Source: Candidatus Woesearchaeota archaeon (GTDB taxonomy: Archaea; Nanobdellota; Nanobdellia; SCGC-AAA011-G17; JACPIM01). Taken from it: a DNA stretch of 64,000 nucleotides. The position numbers were made by a program, and so were the translations under genes. Position 1 is the first letter of the stretch; every line of letters starts with the position of its first letter. Below, one piece after another: positions 36,007-45,923 of this stretch. Under the pieces are notes generated by a model. It searched no databases. It saw only the letters and a program-made list of their open reading frames with translations, and was not told the origin of the DNA. Where the stretch lies: the NCBI GenBank assembly GCA_016188045.1, contig JACPIM010000002.1:81198-145197 (forward strand), written 5' to 3'.

Positions 36007-37782
36007 TTAACTCATCAACTCAATTTTCTTTCCAGAATGTAATGCGTCCAATATCTTTCTTCCAACCTGGCTTTCTTTATGTATCTTAATTTCTCCTTTC
36101 CTGCTTGAATAAGCAGTCAATAATAGTTTACCAGATATTAGTACCTGTACTTCTCTCCCAGGTTCTATAAAAAACCTAATAACTTTTTTATCTTCACCTA
36201 TCTTAAAATTAATCTCCCTTTTCTCTTCTTTCAACTCTTTAATCTCTATGCTAATTCCTAAATCTTTCTCAATTTGAGATATTACTTTGCCGTCTTTTCC
36301 GATTATTCTTGCAATATCTCTTTCAGGAACTTGAACTACAACTCGGTTGTTACTAACAATATCTACATTACATTCCTTGCAATATTTTTTAAATTCCCTT
36401 TCAATAGCAACTCTAGCTAAATTTTTAACGCTATCTTTAGAAACAGTTTCTCCAACAGGAATAACAACTGTTTGCTCTCCATAACTGTAGATCTCATATT
36501 CAAGTTTTTCATTTTCAAAATCCCTTACTTCAACAACAGGTCTGGCTAAATCACTCTCAGTCATTCCAGTAGGAACTTTAACAACCATCTTTAATCCTAA
36601 AACCTTTCCTATGCTACCCTTCTCAACAAACAAGATAGTATCAACAACACTAGGTATCATTCCAACTTCTAATCTTGAAATAAATCTCTGAACAGCATCT
36701 ATCGGACTACTTGAGTGAACTACCCCAATACACTCAGCTCCTGCAAGTCTTAAATCGCTATACAACTCAAAATCAGGAGTGTCTCTCATTTCATCAAAAA
36801 TGATGTTATCTGGTCTGCTTAAAAATAAAATATCATGAATTTCTTCACTAGATGTAAAATTCTTGCTATATTGTGTTATCTCATCCGGTACTTGTAGATC
36901 TCTAGGACTTTCAACGGTTTTTATAATCTTGCCTTGCTTCAAATAAAACTCAGCTAAAGCCTGTACGAAAGTTGATTTACCACTGCCGGGCTCTCCAGCA
37001 ACAATTATTCCTCTGGATTTTTCCTTTATTCTTTCAAATAATTTTTCCTTCAGATGATATTCTTCTAATCTTAATTTCTTTAATGGTTTAACAACAGTTA
37101 TTTCCCAACCATCTGAAACAGGCGGTCTTACAATAACAATTCTATAGTTGTTACATTGTACTATGGTGCTGCCTCTCCTGGAAATTTCAATAAAAGTCTT
37201 GGGATCTATTCTAGATTTTTCAATTATCTCTTTGGACATTCCTTCTATTTCTTTAGAAGTCAATCTTGTATCATTAACTTTAGTTAGTTCCCATTCACCA
37301 GGCTTTCCTTTTTTGGCATAGCAAAAACTATCCTCTTTTAAGTGGATGCTCATGGTTTTATCATCAAAGAATTTTTCAAACTCTAATTTTTCTTTAATTT
37401 CCTTTTTCTCTAGGTAAATAACATCCAATCCAAAAGCTTTGGCAGATTCAGCTTGGACTTTATCACCAGTAATTAACTTTGCTTTTTCTTTGTAGGCAAT
37501 TTCCCTTATAAAAGCATCAATCTCTCCTGATTTAGCAAACTTAATCTGTTGCTCATTCGGTCTTGCACCAATAAACTCTAGTTTGATTTTCTTTAGTTTT
37601 CTTATTTCCTGAATCTCTTCTAAACCCAAAAAACCAATTTCTAATCCTTTATTTGCCTGATTTTCTAATTCAGCTATTACAGCATTGGGAATTAACACAG
37701 TTCCCTCTATTTTTTTCTCACTAGATAATCTAGTAACTGCCTTCTCTATTACAGCAGACGTATCTACAACATATTTCATCAT
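36007..37782 (-). CDS. PIN domain - PilT/GspE-like ATPase - KH domain protein
   Basis: MKYVVDTSAVIEKAV; GIIVAGEPGSGKSTFVQALAEF; RDIARIIGKDGKVISQIEKDLGISIEI. Confidence 0.92.
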   Translation of the reverse strand: MMKYVVDTSAVIEKAVTRLSSEKKIEGTVLIPNAVIAELENQANKGLEIGFLGLEEIQEIRKLKKIKLEFIGARPNEQQIKFAKSGEIDAFIREIAYKEKAKLITGDKVQAESAKAFGLDVIYLEKKEIKEKLEFEKFFDDKTMSIHLKEDSFCYAKKGKPGEWELTKVNDTRLTSKEIEGMSKEIIEKSRIDPKTFIEISRRGSTIVQCNNYRIVIVRPPVSDGWEITVVKPLKKLRLEEYHLKEKLFERIKEKSRGIIVAGEPGSGKSTFVQALAEFYLKQGKIIKTVESPRDLQVPDEITQYSKNFTSSEEIHDILFLSRPDNIIFDEMRDTPDFELYSDLRLAGAECIGVVHSSSPIDAVQRFISRLEVGMIPSVVDTILFVEKGSIGKVLGLKMVVKVPTGMTESDLARPVVEVRDFENEKLEYEIYSYGEQTVVIPVGETVSKDSVKNLARVAIEREFKKYCKECNVDIVSNNRVVVQVPERDIARIIGKDGKVISQIEKDLGISIEIKELKEEKREINFKIGEDKKVIRFFIEPGREVQVLISGKLLLTAYSSRKGEIKIHKESQVGRKILDALHSGKKIELMS

Positions 37783-37813
37783 TTTTTCTCCATTAGCTTT
37801 CTGCCCATTAAAG

Positions 37814-37850
37814 GAAGTTGATAAGAAACGCAGTTTCTTATTTGCGAAAG
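37814..37850. repeat. Dispersed palindromic repeat copy
   Basis: gaagttgataagaaacgcagtttcttatttgcgaaag. Confidence 0.65.
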
Positions 37851-37991
37851 CTTTTTAAACTACTTTTATTTAATTATATATAGGCTAGATTATTAAGAAT
37901 AAGCACCTTAACTAATCTAGCATTAACAAATATTCCTTTTTAAATCTTTCTACAAAACATTATTAAATAAATTTGTAAAGCAAAGAAGGTT

Positions 37992-39989
37992 ATGGAAAAG
38001 ATCAATAAAAAGGTATTTTATTTCATATTATTGATATTCTTAAATTATGTACTTATACCTGCTTGGTTATTGATTAGAGATACAAAATTTAGGATATTAT
38101 ACTTCATTATTCTAATATTATTTCTCCCATTTTCTGCTGTATTTTTAAGATATTTATTAAATAAAACACAAATTAAAACATTTGAAAAGCCAGAAAAGAA
38201 TTTTAAATTGAAATTTTTATTAGTTTCATTATTTGCATTTTTATCCCAGATATTCCTTATATTCCAGCCAATAACGTTTACAGACGAAATTGCCTATGTT
38301 AGCGAAGGAATGTATTCATTTACAATTTTAAATAATTTAAGTCATTCATTATTTGGTTTTTCTATAATAGTTTTATCTTATCTAGTATTAGCATTATTAT
38401 TGCTTTTATTTATTATATTCAGAAAAATTAATTTTAAAAAATATTTTGAGAAAAAAAATTTTATTTTATATACTTTAATAACCTTCATAGTTATATCAGT
38501 AATAATTTTCATTTTAATCAATTCATATTTAGAAGTTTTCCTATCCAAGGCATTCACATCAAAATCTTTGGATTATAAGTTATCGTGGTTAGTCGCAGGG
38601 ATTCAAATAATATATTACACATTACCAACATTATTCCTAAATCTAAGTGAATTTTCATTTAGAATAACTTCTCTTTTGATATTTATAGCTGCTGGTTATT
38701 TCTTCATAAAGTTACTGCAATTATTAAATATAAGAAGAAATATTTTCTATACTTTATTGATTTTCTTTTTTATCCCTTCTTTCTCGTATTTTGCAAACTT
38801 AGCATTTGGAACAACAGAACTGATATTTTTCACAGTATCAATTTCATATTTCTTAGTAAGATACGAACAGCATAAAGATCAGAATTCTTTATTTTATTTC
38901 ATCCTATTATCAGTTCTTATGGTCTTTTTTGATAAGAAAGCAAATGCCTTTATCTTGGGATTATTAATTTTTTACATCTTAAAATTAATCATAATTAATA
39001 AATTTAGAATAAGAGAATTTTTACAGCAAAATAAAATTATTCTTTATTCATTATTATTTATATCTATCTTAACAATACCACAAAACCTAATACGAAGCGA
39101 ACAGTTTTATCAGACATCATTAAACGAATTAAACCCATATCTTGATAATCAAGAAAGTAAATTCTTGAATCTAAGCAACTGGCTAAGTCTATTTCAGTCA
39201 ACAAGAGTATTATCTAACTTGCCAAATCAGATAACAATACCTATGCTTATATTATCCATATTTTCGTTATTTATTGTTATACCTCAAATTTTAATAAGAA
39301 AAAACCACCAATTATTGCTCCTAATTTCAATATTTCTGGGCTATTACATATTCTTCACTTCTTTAATCTATAATGGTTCGCCCAGATATACAGTCCCTAT
39401 GCTTTTTATTTTTCCAATATTTTATATATATTTTATAAAAATAATAATTCTTAAAAAACCAAACTTGGCTAATTTTCTAAATATTTTTACTCTAATATTA
39501 TCTGTTTTCGTAATAGTTTTTACTCTTTTTTTAGCATATCACAATTATCAAGATCGTTATCTTCCTGCAGACCAGTTATTTTCATACATCAAACAAGAAT
39601 TGCCTAATGAAAAATTCCTAAAAACAATGACACCATCTTCATATAATTTTTATATCATAAAGAATAATCTAAATTTTAATAATTTTGATCCAACAATATG
39701 GGAAAAAGCAGAAAATCAAACCTTTGATAATCTTTATGATTATATGTCTGAAAATAATATTACTTACTTTATATTACTCTTACCGAATTATTCTTATGAT
39801 TCTTATTATCCAAGAAAATACACAACTTGGCTGGATTTATCAAACTATAAAGATTTAACTTCATTTCCGATTTTAAATCACTCTTTAGTTAACGATTTGT
39901 ATAATGAAAAAAGCAGCAAGTTCAAAAAAATTAAAGAGTTCGCTTTTGGCAAAAATGTTATGTTTATTATAAAGAGAATAGATTCATAA
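37992..39989 (+). CDS. Polytopic membrane glycosyltransferase-like protein (GT-C)
   Basis: Many TM segments, early TDEIAYVSEGMY motif. Confidence 0.6.
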   Translation: MEKINKKVFYFILLIFLNYVLIPAWLLIRDTKFRILYFIILILFLPFSAVFLRYLLNKTQIKTFEKPEKNFKLKFLLVSLFAFLSQIFLIFQPITFTDEIAYVSEGMYSFTILNNLSHSLFGFSIIVLSYLVLALLLLLFIIFRKINFKKYFEKKNFILYTLITFIVISVIIFILINSYLEVFLSKAFTSKSLDYKLSWLVAGIQIIYYTLPTLFLNLSEFSFRITSLLIFIAAGYFFIKLLQLLNIRRNIFYTLLIFFFIPSFSYFANLAFGTTELIFFTVSISYFLVRYEQHKDQNSLFYFILLSVLMVFFDKKANAFILGLLIFYILKLIIINKFRIREFLQQNKIILYSLLFISILTIPQNLIRSEQFYQTSLNELNPYLDNQESKFLNLSNWLSLFQSTRVLSNLPNQITIPMLILSIFSLFIVIPQILIRKNHQLLLLISIFLGYYIFFTSLIYNGSPRYTVPMLFIFPIFYIYFIKIIILKKPNLANFLNIFTLILSVFVIVFTLFLAYHNYQDRYLPADQLFSYIKQELPNEKFLKTMTPSSYNFYIIKNNLNFNNFDPTIWEKAENQTFDNLYDYMSENNITYFILLLPNYSYDSYYPRKYTTWLDLSNYKDLTSFPILNHSLVNDLYNEKSSKFKKIKEFAFGKNVMFIIKRIDS

Positions 39990-40021
39990 GATATTTAAAT
40001 CTAAAAAAAGCAACTCTTTTT

Positions 40022-40639
40022 ATGAACTTAGATTTATTTTTACTATATCTCGCAAATTATTCTTATTTATCAATAGCTGTTCTTATGTTACTATCATCAA
40101 TAGGTTTTCCATTTCCAGACGACTTAATCATGATTTCAGTAGGGTATTTATCTTATTTAAAACTAATAAATCCTTATATTGCCGGTTTTGAAATTATTTT
40201 TCTGGGTTTACTATTAGACAATATCTATTTTTTTCTTGGGAGATACAAAGGAAAATCAATCTTGGATAGATTATCAAATAGATCAGAATTTATTAAGAAA
40301 ATAGCCCAACAAAACGAATCTTATGTTTTAAGACCAAGAAAAGTATTCATAGCAAGATTTGTTCCAGTCTTAAGATCTGTAGTCCCGTTCGCGGCAGGAA
40401 CATCTGAAATAAAATGGAAAATATTCTTCATGTACAATCTGTTTGCTCTTTTAATTATGACCCCAATTATAATAATATTGAGTTTTCATTTTAGCAGGTA
40501 TCTTGTAGTATTTTTCAATCTTAATGAAAAAGCAGTTGGTATAGTTTTATTGCTGCTGGTTTTTTTAGGCTTAATCATAACAATAATAAAAATATTAATT
40601 AGGTTATTTAAAAAATCAAATATTTCTCAAAAAAACTAA
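40022..40639 (+). CDS. DedA-family membrane protein
   Basis: SSIGFPFPDDLIM, RFVPVLRSVVPFAAGTSEIKW. Confidence 0.85.
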   Translation: MNLDLFLLYLANYSYLSIAVLMLLSSIGFPFPDDLIMISVGYLSYLKLINPYIAGFEIIFLGLLLDNIYFFLGRYKGKSILDRLSNRSEFIKKIAQQNESYVLRPRKVFIARFVPVLRSVVPFAAGTSEIKWKIFFMYNLFALLIMTPIIIILSFHFSRYLVVFFNLNEKAVGIVLLLLVFLGLIITIIKILIRLFKKSNISQKN

Positions 40640-41314
40640 AAACCCGGTATGTCCAAGAATTAAATTCTTTGGCCTTAATCTTATATCATCAACAATCCAT
40701 TCTCTTTCAATATTTTCCAAAACTTTTTCAACATAAAAACCCATAGCTTCCTTAACTAAAAGATCAACTTGGTTTATATTAGGTAAATAGCAAACTAAAA
40801 AACCACCAGATTTCAAGCTTTTTTTAGCGTGTTTTAAAACTTTCCAAGGTTCATTTAAATCCAAGGTTATTAAGTCTAAATCATTTTCATCAATTCCTTC
40901 ATAAATATCTTTGTTCTTTAATTTAACTTTTATACCTAAAAATTCTAAATTTTTTTTAGCTAGATTAAAAAAGTCTTTATTTTTTTCATAACTTGTAACC
41001 TTTTTGCTTATATTACCTAAAAATCCAGCCAAAACCCCGCAACCAGATCCAGCATCAACAACTTTGCTTTTTGAATTAATTCCAGTATAAGATAAAATTA
41101 AACCAATATCTTTAGGAAGCATTATGGCAGGTCCTCTTTTTATTTTATTTATTTTATCAACAAAACCGCCATCAAAAACAATAAACTCTTTTCCTAAATG
41201 ACTTTTTACAACTCCATTTCGAATATATTTTTCTTTAATAACACCAAAAGAAGTATGCAAATCTCCACCATCCCAATAGTGTTTATTTCCTTTAGAATCT
41301 ATGATTACTTTCAT
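40616..41314 (-). CDS. TrmI-like tRNA (adenine-58-N1)-methyltransferase
   Basis: GPAIMLPKDIGLILSYTGINSKSKVVDAGSGCGVLAGFLG; start trimmed to MKVIIDSKG. Confidence 0.8.
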   Translation of the reverse strand: MKVIIDSKGNKHYWDGGDLHTSFGVIKEKYIRNGVVKSHLGKEFIVFDGGFVDKINKIKRGPAIMLPKDIGLILSYTGINSKSKVVDAGSGCGVLAGFLGNISKKVTSYEKNKDFFNLAKKNLEFLGIKVKLKNKDIYEGIDENDLDLITLDLNEPWKVLKHAKKSLKSGGFLVCYLPNINQVDLLVKEAMGFYVEKVLENIEREWIVDDIRLRPKNLILGHTGFLVFLRNI

Positions 41315-41315
41315 A

Positions 41316-41537
41316 TTATCTTCTTTCAGTAAAAAAATAAACCAACATTTTTTTATCAGGAAATCCATTTTTTTTGATAATTAATCTGTATAAATCTATA
41401 TTATGGGTTCCATACCATGCATAAATTGGATTACCATTAAACTCTTGACCAACCCTTACAAGTCCATATTTATCTGCATCTCCTAAACTAAGTTCAAGTG
41501 GGGGTACTTTTTTATCAGACATTTTGCTCCTAATCAT
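41316..41537 (-). CDS. Hypothetical protein
   Basis: ORF only, directly upstream of methyltransferase. Confidence 0.45.
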   Translation of the reverse strand: MIRSKMSDKKVPPLELSLGDADKYGLVRVGQEFNGNPIYAWYGTHNIDLYRLIIKKNGFPDKKMLVYFFTERR

Positions 41538-41551
41538 TTCTTATGAATATT

Positions 41552-41715
41552 TGCGGGGAACAGGATTCGAATTCGCAACCCTTTTCCGTGAACGCTTTTC
41601 CTAAAAGGGTTCCTGCGTAGGCACTAAGCCAATACGTCTTGAGCGTATCCCGTCAAGTCGATTCTTTCCGAGGTTTCTTCCTAAGAAAGCTCTTTGACCA
41701 CTCCGGCATCCCCGC
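41552..41715 (-). tRNA. tRNA-Leu(CAA) with D-loop intron (41654-41693) and T-arm intron (41572-41611, position 53/54)
   Basis: GCGGGGA/TCCCCGC, ATACG-CTCAAGA-CGTAT, GGC-TTAGT-GCC variable arm, GCAGG-TTCGAAT-CCTGT after splicing; BHB CGCA/TGCG. Confidence 0.88.
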
Positions 41716-41717
41716 AT

Positions 41718-41741
41718 ATAAGGAATTATTCCTTATCAACC
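41718..41741. repeat. Dispersed palindromic repeat copy next to tRNA-Leu 5' end
   Basis: ataaggaattattccttatcaacc. Confidence 0.6.
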
Positions 41742-41818
41742 ATAAATAAGTAAGAAAACCTTTATAAATCTTACAATGCAAAAAAGCAAGTAATAGAAAA
41801 TAGTTATTGGGGGGACAA

Positions 41819-42397
41819 ATGCTAGAAGAATTAACCTTTTTAGAAGAAGGCAAATTTACTCAAAGAGATGAAGTAGTAAAAAAGAAAGCAAGAGAATTAG
41901 CGGATATTGCACAAGGTGAAGAACCAAAAATACTTCACGAAATATCTAAATATCTATTTAGAATTGCTCAAGAAGTAAGACCTAATTTATTTAGAAAAAG
42001 AACTGCTTCTCAAATAATATTATCAGGGTGTACTACGGGTAGCACAGATAAAGTCATAGTATTTCTGGCATTGGCAAGAGAAAACGGAATACCATCCGCA
42101 TATATTGAGGCATTTGAAAAATATTGGTTGCAAGAATTAAGATTTCCAATACAAGGTCATGTTTTTGCTCAAATACTCTTTGCAGATCAGTGGAGAATAG
42201 TCGAACCGACAAGGGGCGTATCTAGGGAAAATGAATATAGGTTTAATGATAGAACTTATATTGAAGCAGGAAAAGGCATTGATTTTTCACAATTATATGT
42301 TAAACAAGGAGAAGTTTATGCTCCAAACCCAGAAGGATTTGCAAATAAGCAAGCACTTATGGATTTAGCACGAAGAATAAAATGTCAGAACAAATAA
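41819..42397 (+). CDS. Transglutaminase-like domain protein
   Basis: SGCTTGSTDKVIVFLALARENGIPSAYIEAF...GHVFAQILFADQWRIVEPTRG; ATG at 41819 after GGGGGG. Confidence 0.6.
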   Translation: MLEELTFLEEGKFTQRDEVVKKKARELADIAQGEEPKILHEISKYLFRIAQEVRPNLFRKRTASQIILSGCTTGSTDKVIVFLALARENGIPSAYIEAFEKYWLQELRFPIQGHVFAQILFADQWRIVEPTRGVSRENEYRFNDRTYIEAGKGIDFSQLYVKQGEVYAPNPEGFANKQALMDLARRIKCQNK

Positions 42398-43095
42398 TAA
42401 AATTAAAAGATGTTTGTAAAATTTACCAAATGGGGGAAACAGAAGTTAAAGCTTTATATAATGTATCAATAGATATAGAAAAAGGAGATTTTGTAGCAAT
42501 AATGGGTCCATCTGGATCAGGTAAATCAACAGGCTTAAATCTCGTAGGTAGCCTAGATCTTCCAACTCTCGGAAATATATATCTTGACAGCCAAGACATT
42601 TCACATTTAACAGAGTCAGAATTAGCCCAGATAAGAGGTCAAAAAATAGGTTTTATTTTTCAGCAGTTTAATCTAATCCCAAACTTAACAGCAAAAGAAA
42701 ATGTTATGCTTCCTTTATTATTTCAAGGAATTGATAAAGAAGAGCGAGAATCAAGAGCAGAAGAACTGTTAAATCTAGTAGAACTACAAGACAGGATGGA
42801 GCACTATCCAAATCAACTCTCAGGAGGTCAGCAACAAAGAGTAGCTATAGCGAGAGCATTAGCAAATAACCCGGAAGTTATTCTTGCAGACGAACCAACA
42901 GGAAATTTAGATACAAAAACAGGAGAAAAAGTATTAGAATTTCTAAATAAACTAAATGAAAAAGGAACTACTATTATTATGGTTACCCATGATCAAGATC
43001 TAGCAAAAGAGCACGCAAAAACAATTTACTCATTAAAAGATGGTTCTCTAGAGGGCGTTTATAAAAGAACTGGCAAAAGCTGGAAAAAATTGTAG
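42382..43095 (+). CDS. ABC transporter ATP-binding protein (MacB/LolD type)
   Basis: GPSGSGKST, LSGGQQQRVAIARAL, ILADEPTGNLD. Confidence 0.95.
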   Translation: MSEQIIKLKDVCKIYQMGETEVKALYNVSIDIEKGDFVAIMGPSGSGKSTGLNLVGSLDLPTLGNIYLDSQDISHLTESELAQIRGQKIGFIFQQFNLIPNLTAKENVMLPLLFQGIDKEERESRAEELLNLVELQDRMEHYPNQLSGGQQQRVAIARALANNPEVILADEPTGNLDTKTGEKVLEFLNKLNEKGTTIIMVTHDQDLAKEHAKTIYSLKDGSLEGVYKRTGKSWKKL

Positions 43096-43174
43096 AAATT
43101 AGTAGTAACTTTATAGTAACAAAAGCTTTATAAATAAACTGTATCTAAACTAGCTTAAATAATGAAAAATCAAT

Positions 43175-44008
43175 ATGAACCATAAACTTATCAGTTTTTT
43201 AGTATTTTTAATATTAAGCATTAATCTAGCTTCAGCAGTATCAGTTAGTAATATTCAAGCAAGCACAATATTTCCAGGAGAATCAACCTATGTATCTATA
43301 ACTTTAGAAAATAACTTAGATGATACAGTTGAAAAACTCTCAATTTCTTTAGTTTTAGATAAAACTCCATTCATCACAATAGGAAGCTCGGAAAAAAGTA
43401 TAGATGAATTAAAGGAAAACAGGCAAAGAAATTTTGAATTTCAAATTAAAGCTCCAAACGATATTAAGCCGGGGAATTATAATATACCATATTCAATATT
43501 ATATAATCTAAATGACCAATCAGAGCAAAAACAAGGAACTTTCGGAATAACAGTGGATGCTAAAACAGAATTAAGCTTTTCAGGCGAAGTAGAAAATAAT
43601 ATTGTAGGTGAAAAAGGAAAAGTTTCTTTAAAAATAGTAAATAATGGATTAGCTGATTTAAGATTTGTTTCAGTTAAGCTTGTTCCAGTAGGTTTTACAC
43701 TTACATCACCTGATGAAGTTTATATTGGAACAGTAAATTCAGATGATTTTGAAACAGCAAATTTTGATGTTATTTTTACAGGGGATAATTCAAAATTAAG
43801 TTCAATAGTAAACTACAGAGATTTTAATAACAATGTAAAATCTGAAGTTGTTGATATTCCTCTAAATGTTTACACAAGAGAAAAAGCATTGGAATTGGGA
43901 TTAATAAAGAAAAGTTACATTTGGATATATGTTATAATAGTTTTAGCTGTTTTAGTTTTATGGTTTATTTATAGGAAAATTAAAAAAAGAAGAAGGCTGA
44001 ATAAATAA
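43175..44008 (+). CDS. Exported membrane-anchored beta-sandwich (CARDB/NEW3-like) protein
   Basis: Signal peptide, VSITLENNLDDTVEKLSISL..., C-terminal TM. Confidence 0.65.
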   Translation: MNHKLISFLVFLILSINLASAVSVSNIQASTIFPGESTYVSITLENNLDDTVEKLSISLVLDKTPFITIGSSEKSIDELKENRQRNFEFQIKAPNDIKPGNYNIPYSILYNLNDQSEQKQGTFGITVDAKTELSFSGEVENNIVGEKGKVSLKIVNNGLADLRFVSVKLVPVGFTLTSPDEVYIGTVNSDDFETANFDVIFTGDNSKLSSIVNYRDFNNNVKSEVVDIPLNVYTREKALELGLIKKSYIWIYVIIVLAVLVLWFIYRKIKKRRRLNK

Positions 44009-44016
44009 ATTAAAAG

Positions 44017-45231
44017 ATGAAAGACTATTTCCTTCTTGCTTTTAATAATCTAAAGCACCGAGGTTTAAGATCCTGGTTAACTATCTTGGGAATTTTTATA
44101 GGCATAGCTGCAGTAGTTGCTTTAATTTCCCTGGGTCAAGGATTAAAAGAAGCAATCACCGGTCAATTTTCAACTTTATCAGCAGACAGGTTAGTTATTA
44201 CAAGTGCAGAAACAGGTTTCGGACCTCCTGGATCAACAGCAGTTAAAAAACTTACAGAGCGCGATTTAGATGTAATAAAAGAGGTTCAAGGAATAGAAAA
44301 AATAATTTCAAGATTGCTAAGAGTAGTGAAAGCAGAATACAATAATGAGTTAAATTTTATTTTTACGGCAAGCATACCAAATAACAAAGAAGGTGCTGAA
44401 GCAGTATATGAAGCATTTAATTTAAAAGTCGAAAAAGGAAAAAAGCTAGAAGCAGGAGTTAAAGGAAAAGTCATTTTAGGAAGTGATATTGCTTCTTCAA
44501 ATACATTTGATAAAAAAATAGAAGTTGGAAAGCAAATAAAAATTCAGGATAAAGACTTTGAAGTTATTGGAATTCTAAAAAAATCTGGATCTTTTCAGGT
44601 TAATCAAGTTATTTTAATGAATGAAGAAGATATGAAAGACATCCTCAATATAAAAGATGAAATTGATATAATTGCTGTCCAAGTTAGTGATAAAGACAGA
44701 ATAGAAGACATGGCAGAAGAAATAAAAAGAAAACTAAGGCAGGACAGAAATCAAAAAGAAGGAGAAGAAGATTTTTCAGTTCAAACACCAGTTCAAGCCC
44801 TTTCAGCAATTAACACTATTCTTAACATAATTAATCTAATTGTTACAGGAATAGCTGCAATTTCTTTATTAATAGGAGGAATAGGCATAGCAAACACAAT
44901 GTTTACTTCTGTCCTGGAAAGGAGAAAGGAAATTGGTATTATGAAAGCAGTAGGAGCAAAAAATAAAGATGTGCTTAAAATTTTTGTTATAGAATCTGGA
45001 TTATTGGGCCTAGTTGGTGGCATAGGCGGAGCTTTAATAGGTCTTTCATTAGCTTATTTAACCTCATTTTCAGCAAATTCCGCTTTAAACACAGATCTAT
45101 TCAAAGTATCGCCTTCAGTTCCACTGCTGGTTGCCTCAATTTTATTTGCTATTATAATAGGAATTATTGCTGGATTAATTCCTTCATATCAAGCATCAAA
45201 ACTAAAACCAGTAGATGCATTAAGACAATGA
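44017..45231 (+). CDS. MacB/FtsX-like ABC transporter permease
   Basis: LRSWLTILGIFIGIAAVVALISLGQGL; ERRKEIGIMKAVGAKNKDV. Confidence 0.9.
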   Translation: MKDYFLLAFNNLKHRGLRSWLTILGIFIGIAAVVALISLGQGLKEAITGQFSTLSADRLVITSAETGFGPPGSTAVKKLTERDLDVIKEVQGIEKIISRLLRVVKAEYNNELNFIFTASIPNNKEGAEAVYEAFNLKVEKGKKLEAGVKGKVILGSDIASSNTFDKKIEVGKQIKIQDKDFEVIGILKKSGSFQVNQVILMNEEDMKDILNIKDEIDIIAVQVSDKDRIEDMAEEIKRKLRQDRNQKEGEEDFSVQTPVQALSAINTILNIINLIVTGIAAISLLIGGIGIANTMFTSVLERRKEIGIMKAVGAKNKDVLKIFVIESGLLGLVGGIGGALIGLSLAYLTSFSANSALNTDLFKVSPSVPLLVASILFAIIIGIIAGLIPSYQASKLKPVDALRQ

Positions 45232-45923
45232 AATTAACAAATCCATTAACCACAGAAGAAAGAATTCAAATTCCTAGATTAATAGATCATGATATCTTAA
45301 GTGCTCAGACGGACATTATAATCCATCTCAAAAATCCTGAAGGTTTTGAATCATATTGTTCGCGTGAAAAAGCTCTAGCTCTAGCAAACTTTACAAAAAG
45401 TGTAACAAGGGTAGTTTCATGGATTACTTACCCGCGTGATATATGCACAGATAAAGAAAATATCAAAAAAGTCCTAGATAAGTTTAAAATACTGTCTGAT
45501 AACAAATTACAGATTCCAGATGTAGATATATCAAAGCAGCTTGTTTCGTATTTTCCTTTATTAGAAACCGTGATATTCAATCTTTATAAAAACGCAAGAA
45601 ACGCAAGTAGAGATAATCCTATTTCTTTAGAAGTTTCTCAATCTCCTTTCCCAGAAAACGCATTATATATTCCAGAAGGAGCAAGAGACCACAAAGATTT
45701 TACCATTTTTGCTCTTCATAGTTCAGGAAGAGCTTTTCCAGAAAATCCTTCTTTAATTGAAAGGTTAACAATCTGCCCACCCCTAGGACATCATGGTTTT
45801 GGATTATATTTCACAGGACTTGCTGCTAAAGTATTAAGGGCCCCAGTTCATATTCAATCAGCTCCCGATAACACGACAATCTCATTTTATCATCCTATTT
45901 ATCCAGATGATGGATCAAAATGA
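45228..45923 (+). CDS. Histidine-kinase-like (GHKL) ATPase domain protein
   Basis: RLIDHDILSAQ, ETVIFNLYKNARNAS (N box), GHHGFGLYFTGLAAKVLRAPVHI (G2 box). Confidence 0.65.
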   Translation: MKLTNPLTTEERIQIPRLIDHDILSAQTDIIIHLKNPEGFESYCSREKALALANFTKSVTRVVSWITYPRDICTDKENIKKVLDKFKILSDNKLQIPDVDISKQLVSYFPLLETVIFNLYKNARNASRDNPISLEVSQSPFPENALYIPEGARDHKDFTIFALHSSGRAFPENPSLIERLTICPPLGHHGFGLYFTGLAAKVLRAPVHIQSAPDNTTISFYHPIYPDDGSK

